Of a stretch of 64,000 nt of DNA, positions 10,099 through 18,532 are shown in pieces. The stretch comes from Rubrivivax sp. GTDB lineage: Bacteria; Pseudomonadota; Gammaproteobacteria; Burkholderiales; Burkholderiaceae_C. Numbering within the stretch: the first letter of the stretch is position 1; every line of letters starts with the position of its first letter. The notes under the pieces are model-generated. The model was not told the origin of the DNA. It saw only the letters and a list, made by a program, of their open reading frames with translations, and made no database searches. Position numbers and translations under genes: made by a program. Where the stretch lies: assembly GCA_030653385.1 (NCBI GenBank), contig JAURZM010000032.1:62001-126000 (forward strand), written 5' to 3'.

Positions 10099-10695
10099 TC
10101 AAACAGGGCGTGGCTTGATGAGCTGCCAGTCGAGGTGGGACTTCACGGCCGGCCATTCGGCCGCCGTGATGCTGTAGACCGCAGTGTCACGCAGCGTGCC
10201 GTCACTGGCCACGGCGTGTGCTCGCAGCATGCCGTCGAGCTGTGCGCCCAGCCTTTCGATGGCACGCCGGCTCTGCGTGTTGAGGCGGTGCGTGCGGAAC
10301 TCGACCGCGATGCAGTCCAGCTGCTCGAAGGCATGTGCCAGCAGCAGGCGCTTGCACTGCGTGTTCAGCGGCGAACGCTGCGCGCTGGCGGCGGTCCAGG
10401 TGCTGCCGATCTCGACGCGGCGGTTCCTGGCGTCGATGTTCATGTAGCTTGTCATGCCCACGACACGCTGCTGGGCGTCGAACACCGTGAAGGGCAGCAT
10501 CGAACCGCTGACTTGCAGCGACAGGCGGCGTTCGATCTCGGCCGCCATGTCTTCGGGTGAAGGCACGGCCGTGTACCAGAGCCGCCACAGTTCACCGTCG
10601 CGTGTGGCGTCGCACAGCGCAGCGTGGTGGTCGGCAGACAGCGGCCGCAGCGTGGCGTGCGGCCCGCTCAGTTCAACGGGCAAGGGCCAGCTCAT
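10099..10695 (-). CDS. GNAT-family (RimJ/RimL-like) N-acetyltransferase
   Basis: A 198-residue acetyltransferase of the RimJ/RimL branch. The start PLPVELSGPHATLRPLS and the AAEIERRL, MTSYMNIDARNRRVEIGSTW and FRTHRLNTQSRRAIERLGAQ segments match the family, in which the last one forms the acetyl-CoA binding helix and the next strand. The acceptor substrate cannot be told from sequence. The gene follows the MoxR gene by 7 bases and precedes the S9 peptidase, so the three are probably one transcript. Confidence 0.8.
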   Translation of the reverse strand: MSWPLPVELSGPHATLRPLSADHHAALCDATRDGELWRLWYTAVPSPEDMAAEIERRLSLQVSGSMLPFTVFDAQQRVVGMTSYMNIDARNRRVEIGSTWTAASAQRSPLNTQCKRLLLAHAFEQLDCIAVEFRTHRLNTQSRRAIERLGAQLDGMLRAHAVASDGTLRDTAVYSITAAEWPAVKSHLDWQLIKPRPV

Positions 10696-10702
10696 GGCTG
10701 GT

Positions 10703-11545
10703 TCAGCGGTTGTGTTTTTGCATGAACACGAGCTTTTCGAACAGCGTCACGTCTTGTTCGTTTTTCAGCAAGGCACCCACCAGCGGCGGCAGGGCCACCT
10801 TGTCGTCCTTGCTCTGCAGCGCTTCCAGCGGAATGTCTTCGGCCACCAGCAGCTTCAGCCAGTCCAGCAGTTCGCTGGTGCTGGGCTTTTTCTTCAGGCC
10901 CGGCAGGTTGCGGGTGTCGTAGAAGGTTTTCAGGGCCTGGGCCAGCAGGTCCTTCTTCAGGTCGGGGAAATGCACGTCCACGATGGCGCGCATCGTGTCG
11001 GCATCGGGGAACTTGATGTAGTGGAAGAAACATCGGCGCAAAAAGGCGTCGGGCAGTTCCTTTTCGTTGTTGCTGGTGATGAAGACCACCGGCCGGTGCC
11101 TGGCCTTCACCAGTTCACGGGTTTCGTAGACGTAGAACTCCATGCGGTCGATTTCGCGCAGCAGGTCGTTCGGGAACTCGATGTCGGCCTTGTCGATTTC
11201 GTCGATCAGCAACGCCACCGGCTGCTCGGCGGTGAAGGCCTGCCACAACACACCCTTGACGATGTAGTTGTGGATGTCCTTGACCTTCTCGTCGCCCAGC
11301 TGGCTGTCGCGCAAGCGGCTGACGGCGTCGTATTCGTACAGGCCCTGCTGGGCCTTGGTGGTGCTCTTGATGTGCCACTGCAGCAGCGGCATGTTCAGCG
11401 CGCGGGCCACTTCTTCGGCCAGCATCGTCTTGCCGGTGCCGGGTTCGCCCTTGACGAGCAGCGGGCGTTTCAGGGTCACGGCGGCGTTGACCGCCAACAT
11501 CAGGTCGGGCGTGGCGACGTACTGGTCAGAGCCTTGGAATTTCAT
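10703..11545 (-). CDS. MoxR-family AAA+ ATPase
   Basis: A 280-residue MoxR-type chaperone ATPase. It has Walker A VKGEPGTGKTMLAEE, Walker B VALLIDEIDKAD, sensor 1 VVFITSNNEKELPDAF and the arginine-finger region LRRCFFHYIKFP. I choose ATG 11545 (MKFQGSDQY): the frame is open further upstream, but this is the conserved start of the family and longer versions would cross the divergent promoter region of the cytochrome gene. MoxR proteins normally act with VWA proteins; the CoxE-like protein encoded at 5478-6650 is the obvious partner. It heads the MoxR / acetyltransferase / peptidase operon. Confidence 0.9.
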   Translation of the reverse strand: MKFQGSDQYVATPDLMLAVNAAVTLKRPLLVKGEPGTGKTMLAEEVARALNMPLLQWHIKSTTKAQQGLYEYDAVSRLRDSQLGDEKVKDIHNYIVKGVLWQAFTAEQPVALLIDEIDKADIEFPNDLLREIDRMEFYVYETRELVKARHRPVVFITSNNEKELPDAFLRRCFFHYIKFPDADTMRAIVDVHFPDLKKDLLAQALKTFYDTRNLPGLKKKPSTSELLDWLKLLVAEDIPLEALQSKDDKVALPPLVGALLKNEQDVTLFEKLVFMQKHNR

Positions 11546-11638
11546 GCGACGGCAGGCCGGGCAGGGCCCATCAGGATGGAGGGAAGGGGCGTTGGGCGCA
11601 GGCAGGCGCCAGGGTCTCGAATCAGTATACGGGCCGCC

Positions 11639-11644
11639 TATAAT
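11639..11644 (+). promoter_or_regulatory. Consensus -10 box upstream of the cytochrome c gene
   Basis: A perfect TATAAT hexamer lies 47 bases before the cytochrome c start codon. The hexamer at the expected -35 distance (TCTCGA) is a poor match, so the promoter call rests on the -10 box. Confidence 0.5.
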
Positions 11645-11691
11645 CGCGAATTGTCCCCGCTGTGACCCCCGGCGAAACCACACCACCACCG

Positions 11692-12351
11692 ATGATGAGC
11701 AAAGCGATCACCCTCTTGCTGGCCCTGGCCGGTGTTTTTTCCATCGTGAACCAGGCGCAGGCCCAGGACATCGCAGCGGGTGAGAAAAAAGCCGCCATGT
11801 GCATCGGCTGCCACGGCATCCATGGTTACCAGGCCAGCTTTCCCGAAGTGCACAAGGTGCCGATGATCTCGGGCCAGGGCGCCAAGTACATCGTCGCGGC
11901 ACTCAATGCCTACAAGAAGGGCGAACGCAAGCACCCCACGATGAAGGGCATCTCGGCTTCGCTCACCGATGCCGACATGGCCGACCTGGGCGCCTACTAC
12001 GAAAAACACGGTGCTTCGTCGGTCAAGACGGTGGCCGAAACCCCGGCGAAGGCGCCCACGGCCGCTGTCGCCGCCTTGCTGGCCAAGGGCGCGTGTGTGT
12101 CCTGCCACGGTGCCAACTTCAGCAAACCCATCGACGGCAGCTATCCCAAGCTGGCCGGTCAACATGCCGACTACCTGTTCGTGTCGCTGCGGGCCTATGC
12201 CATCGAAGGCAAGCCGTACCTGGGCCGCAACAACGCCATCATGGTGGGCCAGGTGAAGCAGTTCAAGCGCGAAGAGCTCAAGGCCATGGCCGACTACATC
12301 GCTTCGCTGCCGGGTGAACTGCGCACTGTGCCGCAGAGCAAGTTCCGCTGA
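11692..12351 (+). CDS. Periplasmic diheme cytochrome c (c4/c553-like)
   Basis: A 219-residue exported electron carrier. The signal peptide is MMSKAITLLLALAGVFSIVNQAQA. Two c-type haem sites, CIGCH and CVSCH, lie in two similar halves, each with a downstream Met candidate (HPTMKGIS; NNAIMVGQ). This two-domain plan is that of cytochrome c4-like proteins, which pass electrons towards terminal oxidases. Two successive ATG codons are possible starts; the first is used, and a GTG 30 bases upstream is in frame but would spoil the signal peptide. It is a single gene with a -10 box before it and a strong terminator after it. Confidence 0.9.
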   Translation: MMSKAITLLLALAGVFSIVNQAQAQDIAAGEKKAAMCIGCHGIHGYQASFPEVHKVPMISGQGAKYIVAALNAYKKGERKHPTMKGISASLTDADMADLGAYYEKHGASSVKTVAETPAKAPTAAVAALLAKGACVSCHGANFSKPIDGSYPKLAGQHADYLFVSLRAYAIEGKPYLGRNNAIMVGQVKQFKREELKAMADYIASLPGELRTVPQSKFR

Positions 12352-12371
12352 ACTTCGGTTTCACCGACAAG

Positions 12372-12403
12372 GGCCGCCGTGCTGGTGCACCGCGGCCTTT
12401 TTT
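12372..12403 (+). terminator. Rho-independent terminator after the cytochrome c gene
   Basis: A GGCCGC stem pairs with GCGGCC, extended inward by GTGC/GCAC with one C-C mismatch and a TGGT loop, and is followed directly by six T residues. It ends at the stop codon of the convergent EamA gene. Confidence 0.85.
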
Positions 12404-13296
12404 CATGCTCGGTCGGGCCCTGGCAGCTTCAGTTTGCCCGTGGCCAGCGCCGTACCCAGCAAGATGACCGCGCAGCCGATCAGCATCGTGCCGGTGGGCA
12501 TTTCGTCCAGCAGCAGCCAGCCCCAGAGCAACGCAAATGCGGGGATCAGGAAGGTCACCGACATGGCCTGGGCCGCACCGGCACGAGCGATGAGGCCGAA
12601 GTACAGCACGTAGGCCCAGCCGGTGCAGCCCAGCGCCAATGCGGTGGCTGCCAGCCAGGCGCTGCCGCCGGGCGTGACGGCTGGCCACCACCACCAGGCC
12701 GGCACCACCAGCACCAGGCTGGCCGCCAACTGGCTGCCGGCGGCCACGGCCATCGGCGGCACGCCCACCAGCCACTTGCGCGACAGGTTGCCGCCCACGC
12801 CGTACAGCACCGCGGCCAGCAGGCAGGCGCCGATTCCCATGGCCGCGCTGACGCCGTGTTCGCCGGCCCTGAAGTCGGCCTTGCCCCAGCTCAGGCCCAC
12901 GACACCCAGCACGCCGATGAGCAGGCCCAGCCAGCGTGAACGGTCCAGCCGGTCTGACAGCCACAGCCAGGCCACCAGCGCGCCCCAGATCGACGCCGTG
13001 GCATTGAAGACCGACATCAACGCTGTGCTCAGTGCCAGCGCAGCCACGGCAAACAGCAGGAACGGCAGCACCGAGTTGACGACGCCCACGGCGGCAATCG
13101 CGCGCCAGTGTGCGCGCAGCGCCGGCAGCTGGCCGCGTGCCGCCAGCAGGGGAATCAGCAACAGCGTGGCGCCCGCCACCCGCAGGAACACCAGTGCCAC
13201 AGGGCCGAATTCAAAAGCGCCCATGCGCATGAACAGGAAGGACGCGCCCCACAGCGCGGCCAGCACAAACAGGTCGATCAGGTCGCGTCGTGTCAT
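12403..13296 (-). CDS. EamA/DMT-family permease
   Basis: A 297-residue inner-membrane transporter with about ten hydrophobic helices in two EamA repeats (first repeat from LFVLAALWGASFLFMRMG; second from ISAAMGIG-like region GVSAAMGIGACLLAAVLYGVGG). Family members export amino acids, metabolites or drugs; the substrate here is unknown. Its ATG overlaps the ogt stop by 4 bases, making it the third gene of the alkylation-repair operon, which is an unusual partner for a metabolite exporter. Confidence 0.85.
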   Translation of the reverse strand: MTRRDLIDLFVLAALWGASFLFMRMGAFEFGPVALVFLRVAGATLLLIPLLAARGQLPALRAHWRAIAAVGVVNSVLPFLLFAVAALALSTALMSVFNATASIWGALVAWLWLSDRLDRSRWLGLLIGVLGVVGLSWGKADFRAGEHGVSAAMGIGACLLAAVLYGVGGNLSRKWLVGVPPMAVAAGSQLAASLVLVVPAWWWWPAVTPGGSAWLAATALALGCTGWAYVLYFGLIARAGAAQAMSVTFLIPAFALLWGWLLLDEMPTGTMLIGCAVILLGTALATGKLKLPGPDRA

Positions 13297-13802
13297 GCCG
13301 GAGTGGCACTTGTCCGCAGCGCACCTTCCAATGCCAGCAGGGCCTGCTTGCGCGGCAGGCCGCCGGCATAACCGGTCAGCGAACCATCACGGCCCACCAC
13401 ACGGTGGCAGGGCACGATCACCGACACCGGGTTGCGCCCGACGGCCGCGCCCACCGCACGTGGGGCTTCGGGCCGGCCCAGGTCCCGTGCGATGGCGCCA
13501 TACGTCTGCAGGCTGCCGCTGCGGATGCGCCGCAAGGCTTGCCAGACGCTGAGCTGGAAGGCCGTGCCTTGCGGATCGAGCTTCACGGCGAAGTGCGAGC
13601 GGCGGCCCGCAAAGTAGTCGGCCAGTTCCTGTGCGGCCTGCACCAGCACCGGGTGACCGGCCGTGTGCGGCACGGCCAGTTCGCCGGGGTGATGGGCTTG
13701 TTCATCGAACCACGCGCCGGCCAGGCCCCGCGTGGTGGTCACCAAGGTCATCGGACCCAGCGGGGTGGCGATGCGGCATTGCGCGACAAAAGGTGTGTTC
13801 AT
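13293..13802 (-). CDS. ogt: Methylated-DNA--protein-cysteine methyltransferase
   Basis: A 169-residue suicide enzyme that removes O6-alkyl groups from guanine. The active site is VIVPCHRVVGRDGSLTGYAGG, with the acceptor Cys in PCHRV, and the DNA-binding helix is FQLSVWQALRRIRSGSLQTYGAIA. Length matches stand-alone Ogt/AGT proteins. It overlaps the stop of the upstream Ada-AlkA gene by 4 bases and the downstream EamA gene by 4 bases, so the three are translationally coupled. Confidence 0.93.
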   Translation of the reverse strand: MNTPFVAQCRIATPLGPMTLVTTTRGLAGAWFDEQAHHPGELAVPHTAGHPVLVQAAQELADYFAGRRSHFAVKLDPQGTAFQLSVWQALRRIRSGSLQTYGAIARDLGRPEAPRAVGAAVGRNPVSVIVPCHRVVGRDGSLTGYAGGLPRKQALLALEGALRTSATPA

Positions 13803-15256
13803 GTCGGATTCTCCAGTTCATGCCACAGCCGCATCACGGCATAGGCGCGCCATGGCCGCCAGGCTTCAGCCAGCGCGGTGATGTGCTTGCGGTCGCGCGA
13901 ACCCAGCGCGTTCATCAGGCCGATGTCGGCGGCCGGCCAGGCATCGGGCCAGTTCAGGGCACGCATCGCGATGACCTGCGCGGTCCAGTCGCCCACACCC
14001 GGCAAGGCGCGCAAGGTGTCCAGCGTGCCTTCGATGGGCGCGCCACGGTGCAGCACCAGGCTGCCGTCCAGCACCGCAGCGGCCAGTGCCTGCAGCGCCC
14101 GCACCCGTTGCCGCACGATGCCCAGCAGGCCGATGGCCGCTGGGTCGGCTGTGGCAATGGTGTGGGCATCGGGGAACGCATGCGTCAGCGTGGGGAAGGG
14201 TGTCTCGACGGGCTGGCCGAAGCGGTCCACCAGGCGCTGCACCAGCGTGCGTGCCGCCTTCACCGTCACCTGCTGGCCCAGGATCACCCGCACCGCCACT
14301 TCGAAGCCGTCCATGGCGCCCGGCAGGCGTGAGCCCGGCCGCAGCGGCACCGGCAGCAGCGCCAGCACGGGGTCGATGCGTGCCGGGTCGGCGTCCAGGT
14401 CCAGGCACTGGCGCACGCGCTGCATCACTTCACCGAGCACCGGCGAGAGGCTGTCGGATGCACTGATGTGCACCTCGTGGCGCTCGGGCACAAACTGGCA
14501 ACTGACCCAGCCAGTGACCGGTCTGCCCTGCTGCACCCAGCCCACGGTGCGGCGCAGCGTGAGGTCATGCACTTCTTCCACACCGCGCACCACACGCTGC
14601 GCAAAAAAGGCCAGCACCGCCGACACGTCGTAGGGCGGCCGGTAGGCCAGGCGCAATGCGTTGCCCGATGGCTTGGTGGCACCTTCGCGCCGCAGTTGCG
14701 TGGGGTTGAAGCGGTAGCGTTCGACAAAGGCGGCGTTGAAGCGCCGCAGGCTGTCGAAGCCGCTGGCCAACGCGACCTGCGTGATGGGCTGGGTGGTGTC
14801 GGTCAGCAGTTGTTTGGCCAGCAGCAGGCGCTGCGTCGTCAGGTAAGCATGCGGCGCCACGCCGTGGGAGGCCTGGAAGATGCGCCGCAGGTGGCGGTCG
14901 GTCACACCCAGTCGCGTCGCAAGCTGCGGCAGGGCCAGCGCGTGACCGCTGTGCACACCGTCTTCGATGCAACGTGCCGCAATGTCGGCCAGTGTGCGCG
15001 ACGAGTCCATCTGAGAGAGCCCTGGTGCAATCTCGGGCCGGCATTTCATGCAAGGCCGGAAGTTGGCGGCCTCGGCCTGCGCACGGGTGTCGAAGAAGCG
15101 GCAGTTTTCGCGCCGCGGTGTGCGCACGCGGCACACCGGGCGGCAGTAGATGCCGGTGGACGTGACCCCCACGAACAAACGCCCGTCGAAGCGTGCATCG
15201 CGGGCTTTCAGCGCCAGGTAGGCAGAGTTGTTGTCCAGAACCATGGGCCGGATCAT
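13799..15256 (-). CDS. alkA: Ada-type regulator fused to AlkA 3-methyladenine DNA glycosylase
   Basis: A 485-residue three-part fusion. Residues about 1-80 form the Ada metal-binding domain, with the four Cys in GIYCRPVCRVR, ENCRFF and FRPCMKCRPE. Residues about 85-185 are an AraC helix-turn-helix (LGVTDRHLRRIFQASHGVAP; ITQVALASGFDSLRRFNAAF). The rest is AlkA, with the helix-hairpin-helix LPGVGDWTAQVIAMRAL and the catalytic Asp in WPAADIGL. It lacks the Ada C-terminal methyltransferase, which the next gene (ogt) supplies. Starts at 15256 (MIRPMVLDNN) and 15244 are both possible; the frame is open further upstream but would run across the divergent SDR gene's promoter. Confidence 0.92.
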   Translation of the reverse strand: MIRPMVLDNNSAYLALKARDARFDGRLFVGVTSTGIYCRPVCRVRTPRRENCRFFDTRAQAEAANFRPCMKCRPEIAPGLSQMDSSRTLADIAARCIEDGVHSGHALALPQLATRLGVTDRHLRRIFQASHGVAPHAYLTTQRLLLAKQLLTDTTQPITQVALASGFDSLRRFNAAFVERYRFNPTQLRREGATKPSGNALRLAYRPPYDVSAVLAFFAQRVVRGVEEVHDLTLRRTVGWVQQGRPVTGWVSCQFVPERHEVHISASDSLSPVLGEVMQRVRQCLDLDADPARIDPVLALLPVPLRPGSRLPGAMDGFEVAVRVILGQQVTVKAARTLVQRLVDRFGQPVETPFPTLTHAFPDAHTIATADPAAIGLLGIVRQRVRALQALAAAVLDGSLVLHRGAPIEGTLDTLRALPGVGDWTAQVIAMRALNWPDAWPAADIGLMNALGSRDRKHITALAEAWRPWRAYAVMRLWHELENPT

Positions 15257-15374
15257 AGGCAGCCCGTGCGCCGCGGCTGGCCGTTTTCGGACCTGTGCCT
15301 GAGCCGCCGTCAAGCGGCGTTCCGGCACGCGTAGCATGGCCGCCCATTCCCCACCCCTACAAACGGAGCGTGAC

Positions 15375-16142
15375 ATGTCCGAACGCAAGGTCTGTGTCGT
15401 CAGCGGTTCTTCGTCCGGCATCGGCGCGGCCACGGTGAAGCGCTTTGCCCAAGAGGGCTGGGACGTTGTCATCAACTACTCACGCCAGGCCGCACCGGCC
15501 GAGGCCGTGGCCGAGGAATGCCGCGCGCTGGGCGCCCAGGTGCTGCTGGTCAAGGCCGATGTGTCGCAGGATGCCGATGCACGACGTTTGGCCGACGAAA
15601 CCCGGGCCTGTTTCGGGCGTGCCGATGTGCTGGTCAACAACGCCGGCACCACCAAGTTCGTGGCGCTGAAAAACCTGGACGGCCTGGATGCTGAAGACTT
15701 CCAGCGCATCTATGCCGTCAACGTCATCGGTGCCTTCCAGCTGTCGCGGGCCTTCGTGCCGCTGCTGCAGCAGCAAGCCGGTGCGGGCATCGTCAACATC
15801 TCGTCGGTGGCTTCGATGATGGGCCGTGGCTCGTCGATTGCCTACATGGCCAGCAAGGGCGCGGTGAACGCGATGACGGTGGGCCTGGCGCGTGCGCTGG
15901 GGCCGCAGATCCGCGTCAACGCCATTGCGCCGGGCCTGGTGGCTTCCAGCTGGCTGCAGCAGGGCATGGGCCCCGAGCGTTACGCCGCGCACCTGAAAGC
16001 CTGGACCGACACCGCCGCGCTGGGCGAGCCGCTAACCCCGGAAGACGTGGCCGATGCGGCCTGGTGGCTGGGTGCCGGTGCCGCCAAGACCACGGGTGAG
16101 GTGCTGCTGCTGGACGCCGGTTTTCGCATCACGAAGGGCTGA
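15375..16142 (+). CDS. Short-chain dehydrogenase/reductase
   Basis: A 255-residue NAD(P)-dependent oxidoreductase of the classical SDR family. It has the cofactor loop SGSSSGIGAATV, NNAGTTKF, the catalytic Ser in VNISSVASMM, and the YxxxK pair in IAYMASKGAVNAM. It resembles FabG-type 3-oxoacyl reductases, but the substrate is not determined by sequence. The ATG at 15375 is preceded by a GGAG site 5-9 bases upstream. It is divergent from the Ada-AlkA operon across about 118 bases. Confidence 0.88.
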   Translation: MSERKVCVVSGSSSGIGAATVKRFAQEGWDVVINYSRQAAPAEAVAEECRALGAQVLLVKADVSQDADARRLADETRACFGRADVLVNNAGTTKFVALKNLDGLDAEDFQRIYAVNVIGAFQLSRAFVPLLQQQAGAGIVNISSVASMMGRGSSIAYMASKGAVNAMTVGLARALGPQIRVNAIAPGLVASSWLQQGMGPERYAAHLKAWTDTAALGEPLTPEDVADAAWWLGAGAAKTTGEVLLLDAGFRITKG

Positions 16143-16174
16143 GCCCCGACAAGCCGCAGGCTATGCTGCCGTGC

Positions 16175-17536
16175 ATGCCTGCTCAGCCGACTGCCCCTGC
16201 CATCAACACCGCCATCGAAACGACCACGACCACCTTCGCCGACCTGGGCCTGGACCCGGCCCTGCAACAGGCCGCGGCCGCTGCCGGCTGGACGCAGCCC
16301 ACCGACATCCAGCGCGCCGTCGTGCCCGCCATCCTGGCCGGCCGCGACGTGCTGGCCCGCGCGCCCACCGGTGCGGGAAAAACGGCAGGCTTTGTGTTGC
16401 CCATCCTGCAGCGTGTGTTGTCGCAGCCCGGCATTGCCGACGAACGGCCGCGCCGGCTGGTGGCGCTGGTGCTTGCGCCCACCCGCGAGCTGGCGGCGCA
16501 GATTGCGGCCGCAGCACAGGGCCTGGCACCGCGGCTGAAGACCGTGGTGGCGGTGGGTGGCCTGTCCATCAACCCGCAGATGATGGCGCTGCGGGGCGGC
16601 GCCCACCTGCTGGTGGCCACGCCGGGCCGGCTGCTCGACCTGACACGCCAGAACGCACTGCGCCTGGCCGACCTGCAACTGGTGGTGCTGGACGAAGCCG
16701 ACCGTTTGCTCGACGCCGGCTTCGAGCCCGAAACCCGCCGTGTGCTGGCGTTGCTGCCGCGGCCGCGGCAGACGCTGCTGTTCAGCGCCACGCTGCCCGA
16801 CGAGGTGCTGTTGCTGGCCCGCGCGGTGCAGGTCGATGCGCTGCATGTCGAGGTGGCCGCGCAGATGCAAGCCGCCGCGCCGGCCCACACCGTGTCGGCT
16901 GACCGGGCTGCCAGCCTCGCCGACGAAACCTCCACCACCGCGCCCGACATCCAGCAGCGTGCCATCGTCGTCGACACGGCCCGACGCACGCCGCTGTTGC
17001 GCCACCTGATCAGCAGCCAGCGCTGGCACAAGGTGCTGGTCTTCGTGGCCACGCAGCACAGCGCGGAACACGTGGCCGACAAGCTGCGCCAGGGCGGCCT
17101 GGCGGCAGCGGCCTTGCACGGTGACCTGAGTCAGGGCCGCCGTGCGCAAGTGCTGGACGACCTGGCCAGCGGCCAGTTGCAGGTGCTGGTGGCCACCGAC
17201 CTGGCCGCGCGTGGCCTGGACGTGCCGGCCATCGACGCCGTGGTCAACCACGACCTGCCACGTTCTGCCACCGACCACACCCACCGCATCGGCCGCACCG
17301 GCCGTGCCGGTGCTTCAGGCGTGGCTGTGAGCTTTGTGCTGGCCGACGCACCCGGCAGCGAACTGCACTTCAGGCTGATCGAAAAACGTCAGCAGCTGCG
17401 GGTGGCGCGTGAACAGTTGGCCGGCTTCGAGCCGGGGCTTGTGCTGCCCCCAACGCCGGCCGATCCAAACGGCGGCGTGAAAGGCAAAAGGCCGAGCAAG
17501 AAGGACAAGCTCCGTGCCGCTGCAAGTGTGCGTTAG
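16175..17536 (+). CDS. DEAD-box RNA helicase (RhlE-like)
   Basis: A 453-residue ATP-dependent RNA helicase. Motifs in order: Q-motif region GWTQPTDIQRAVVP, motif I ARAPTGAGKTAGF, Ia LAPTRELAAQI, motif II VLDEADRLLDAGFEP, motif III FSATLPDEV, motif V ATDLAARGLDVPAID and motif VI HRIGRTGRAG. The tail is basic (KGKRPSKKDK), as in RhlE-type helicases of ribosome assembly and RNA decay. A TATGCT hexamer ends only 7 bases before the ATG at 16175, which argues against an alternative ATG at 16163 and suggests a leaderless mRNA. Confidence 0.9.
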   Translation: MPAQPTAPAINTAIETTTTTFADLGLDPALQQAAAAAGWTQPTDIQRAVVPAILAGRDVLARAPTGAGKTAGFVLPILQRVLSQPGIADERPRRLVALVLAPTRELAAQIAAAAQGLAPRLKTVVAVGGLSINPQMMALRGGAHLLVATPGRLLDLTRQNALRLADLQLVVLDEADRLLDAGFEPETRRVLALLPRPRQTLLFSATLPDEVLLLARAVQVDALHVEVAAQMQAAAPAHTVSADRAASLADETSTTAPDIQQRAIVVDTARRTPLLRHLISSQRWHKVLVFVATQHSAEHVADKLRQGGLAAAALHGDLSQGRRAQVLDDLASGQLQVLVATDLAARGLDVPAIDAVVNHDLPRSATDHTHRIGRTGRAGASGVAVSFVLADAPGSELHFRLIEKRQQLRVAREQLAGFEPGLVLPPTPADPNGGVKGKRPSKKDKLRAAASVR

Positions 17537-17560
17537 CCGCCGGGGCCGGACTTTGTTGAA

Positions 17561-18532
17561 CTACTCCACTTTCCCGATCTTGCGAACGGCCTCGGTCATC
17601 AGCTTCGCGTCGCTGTCCCAGTAGGTCTGGAACTCCGGCGCGTCCAGGTATTCGATGGGGCTGCCGGCGCGGGTGATGGTTTCCACCACCTTGGGGTCGC
17701 GCGCGGCCTTGGCCGCGGCGGCACGCAGCTTGCTCACGATGTCGTCGGGTGTGCCGGTGGGCACGAACAGCGCCGACCATTGCGCGAACGTGGCGCCATA
17801 GCCGGCCTGCTTCAGGCTCTGCACATCGGGCAATGAAGACAGCGGCTTTTCGCCCCAGTGTGCCAGCGCACGCATCTTGCCGGCCTTGATCTGCTGCGCC
17901 ACGGTGCTGGGCCCGCTGGCGATGGCATCCACCTGGCCACCCAGCAGCGCCAGCACGGCAGGCCCGGCGCCGCTGTAGGGGATGTGGGTCAGCTGCACAC
18001 CGGCGCTGGCCTTCAGCATCTCCATCGGCACATGCATGGTGCCGTAGTTGCCCGAGCTGCCGAAGTTGATGACACCCGGCCGCGCCTTGGCGTCGGCCAG
18101 GAACTCGGCCAGAGTTTTCCAGGGCGATTCGGCACGCACCACCAGCACCGTGGGGTCGGCCGTGAAGCGGGCGATGGGCCTGAATTGGTCGAGCGTGAAA
18201 GCCGGCTTGCGCCCCAGGATCTTGTCGGCCTCGGGCAGGATGGAAATCGACGACAGGCTCAGCAGCACCGTGTAGCCGTCGGCTGCGGCACGTGAAGCGG
18301 CGCCGATGCCGGTGGCACCACCCGCACCGGCGCGGTTCTCGACGATCACCGTCTGCTTGAGTTCGCGCCCCAGAGCCTCGGCGATGGGTCGCGCCACGGT
18401 GTCGGCCACGCCACCGGGCGGGAAGGGCACGATCATCGTGATGGGTTTGTCGGGCCAGCCCTGGGCCAGTGCAGCACCGCTTGCAGCCAGACAGGCGGCC
18501 AGCCAGGTGGCGCAGACGATCAGCTTGTTCAT
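17561..18532 (-). CDS. Bug/TctC-family periplasmic solute receptor
   Basis: A 323-residue extracytoplasmic binding protein of the Bug family, greatly expanded in Bordetella and relatives. The signal peptide (MNKLIVCATWLAACLAASGAALA) is followed by the family hallmark WPDKPITMIVPFPPGGVADTVAR and later ENRAGAGGATGIGAA and INFGSSGNYG. Typical ligands are carboxylates. No TctA or TctB membrane subunit lies nearby. The start overlaps the FAH gene stop by 4 bases (ATGA), so it is coupled to that hydrolase and probably brings in its substrate or a precursor. Confidence 0.9.
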   Translation of the reverse strand: MNKLIVCATWLAACLAASGAALAQGWPDKPITMIVPFPPGGVADTVARPIAEALGRELKQTVIVENRAGAGGATGIGAASRAAADGYTVLLSLSSISILPEADKILGRKPAFTLDQFRPIARFTADPTVLVVRAESPWKTLAEFLADAKARPGVINFGSSGNYGTMHVPMEMLKASAGVQLTHIPYSGAGPAVLALLGGQVDAIASGPSTVAQQIKAGKMRALAHWGEKPLSSLPDVQSLKQAGYGATFAQWSALFVPTGTPDDIVSKLRAAAAKAARDPKVVETITRAGSPIEYLDAPEFQTYWDSDAKLMTEAVRKIGKVE

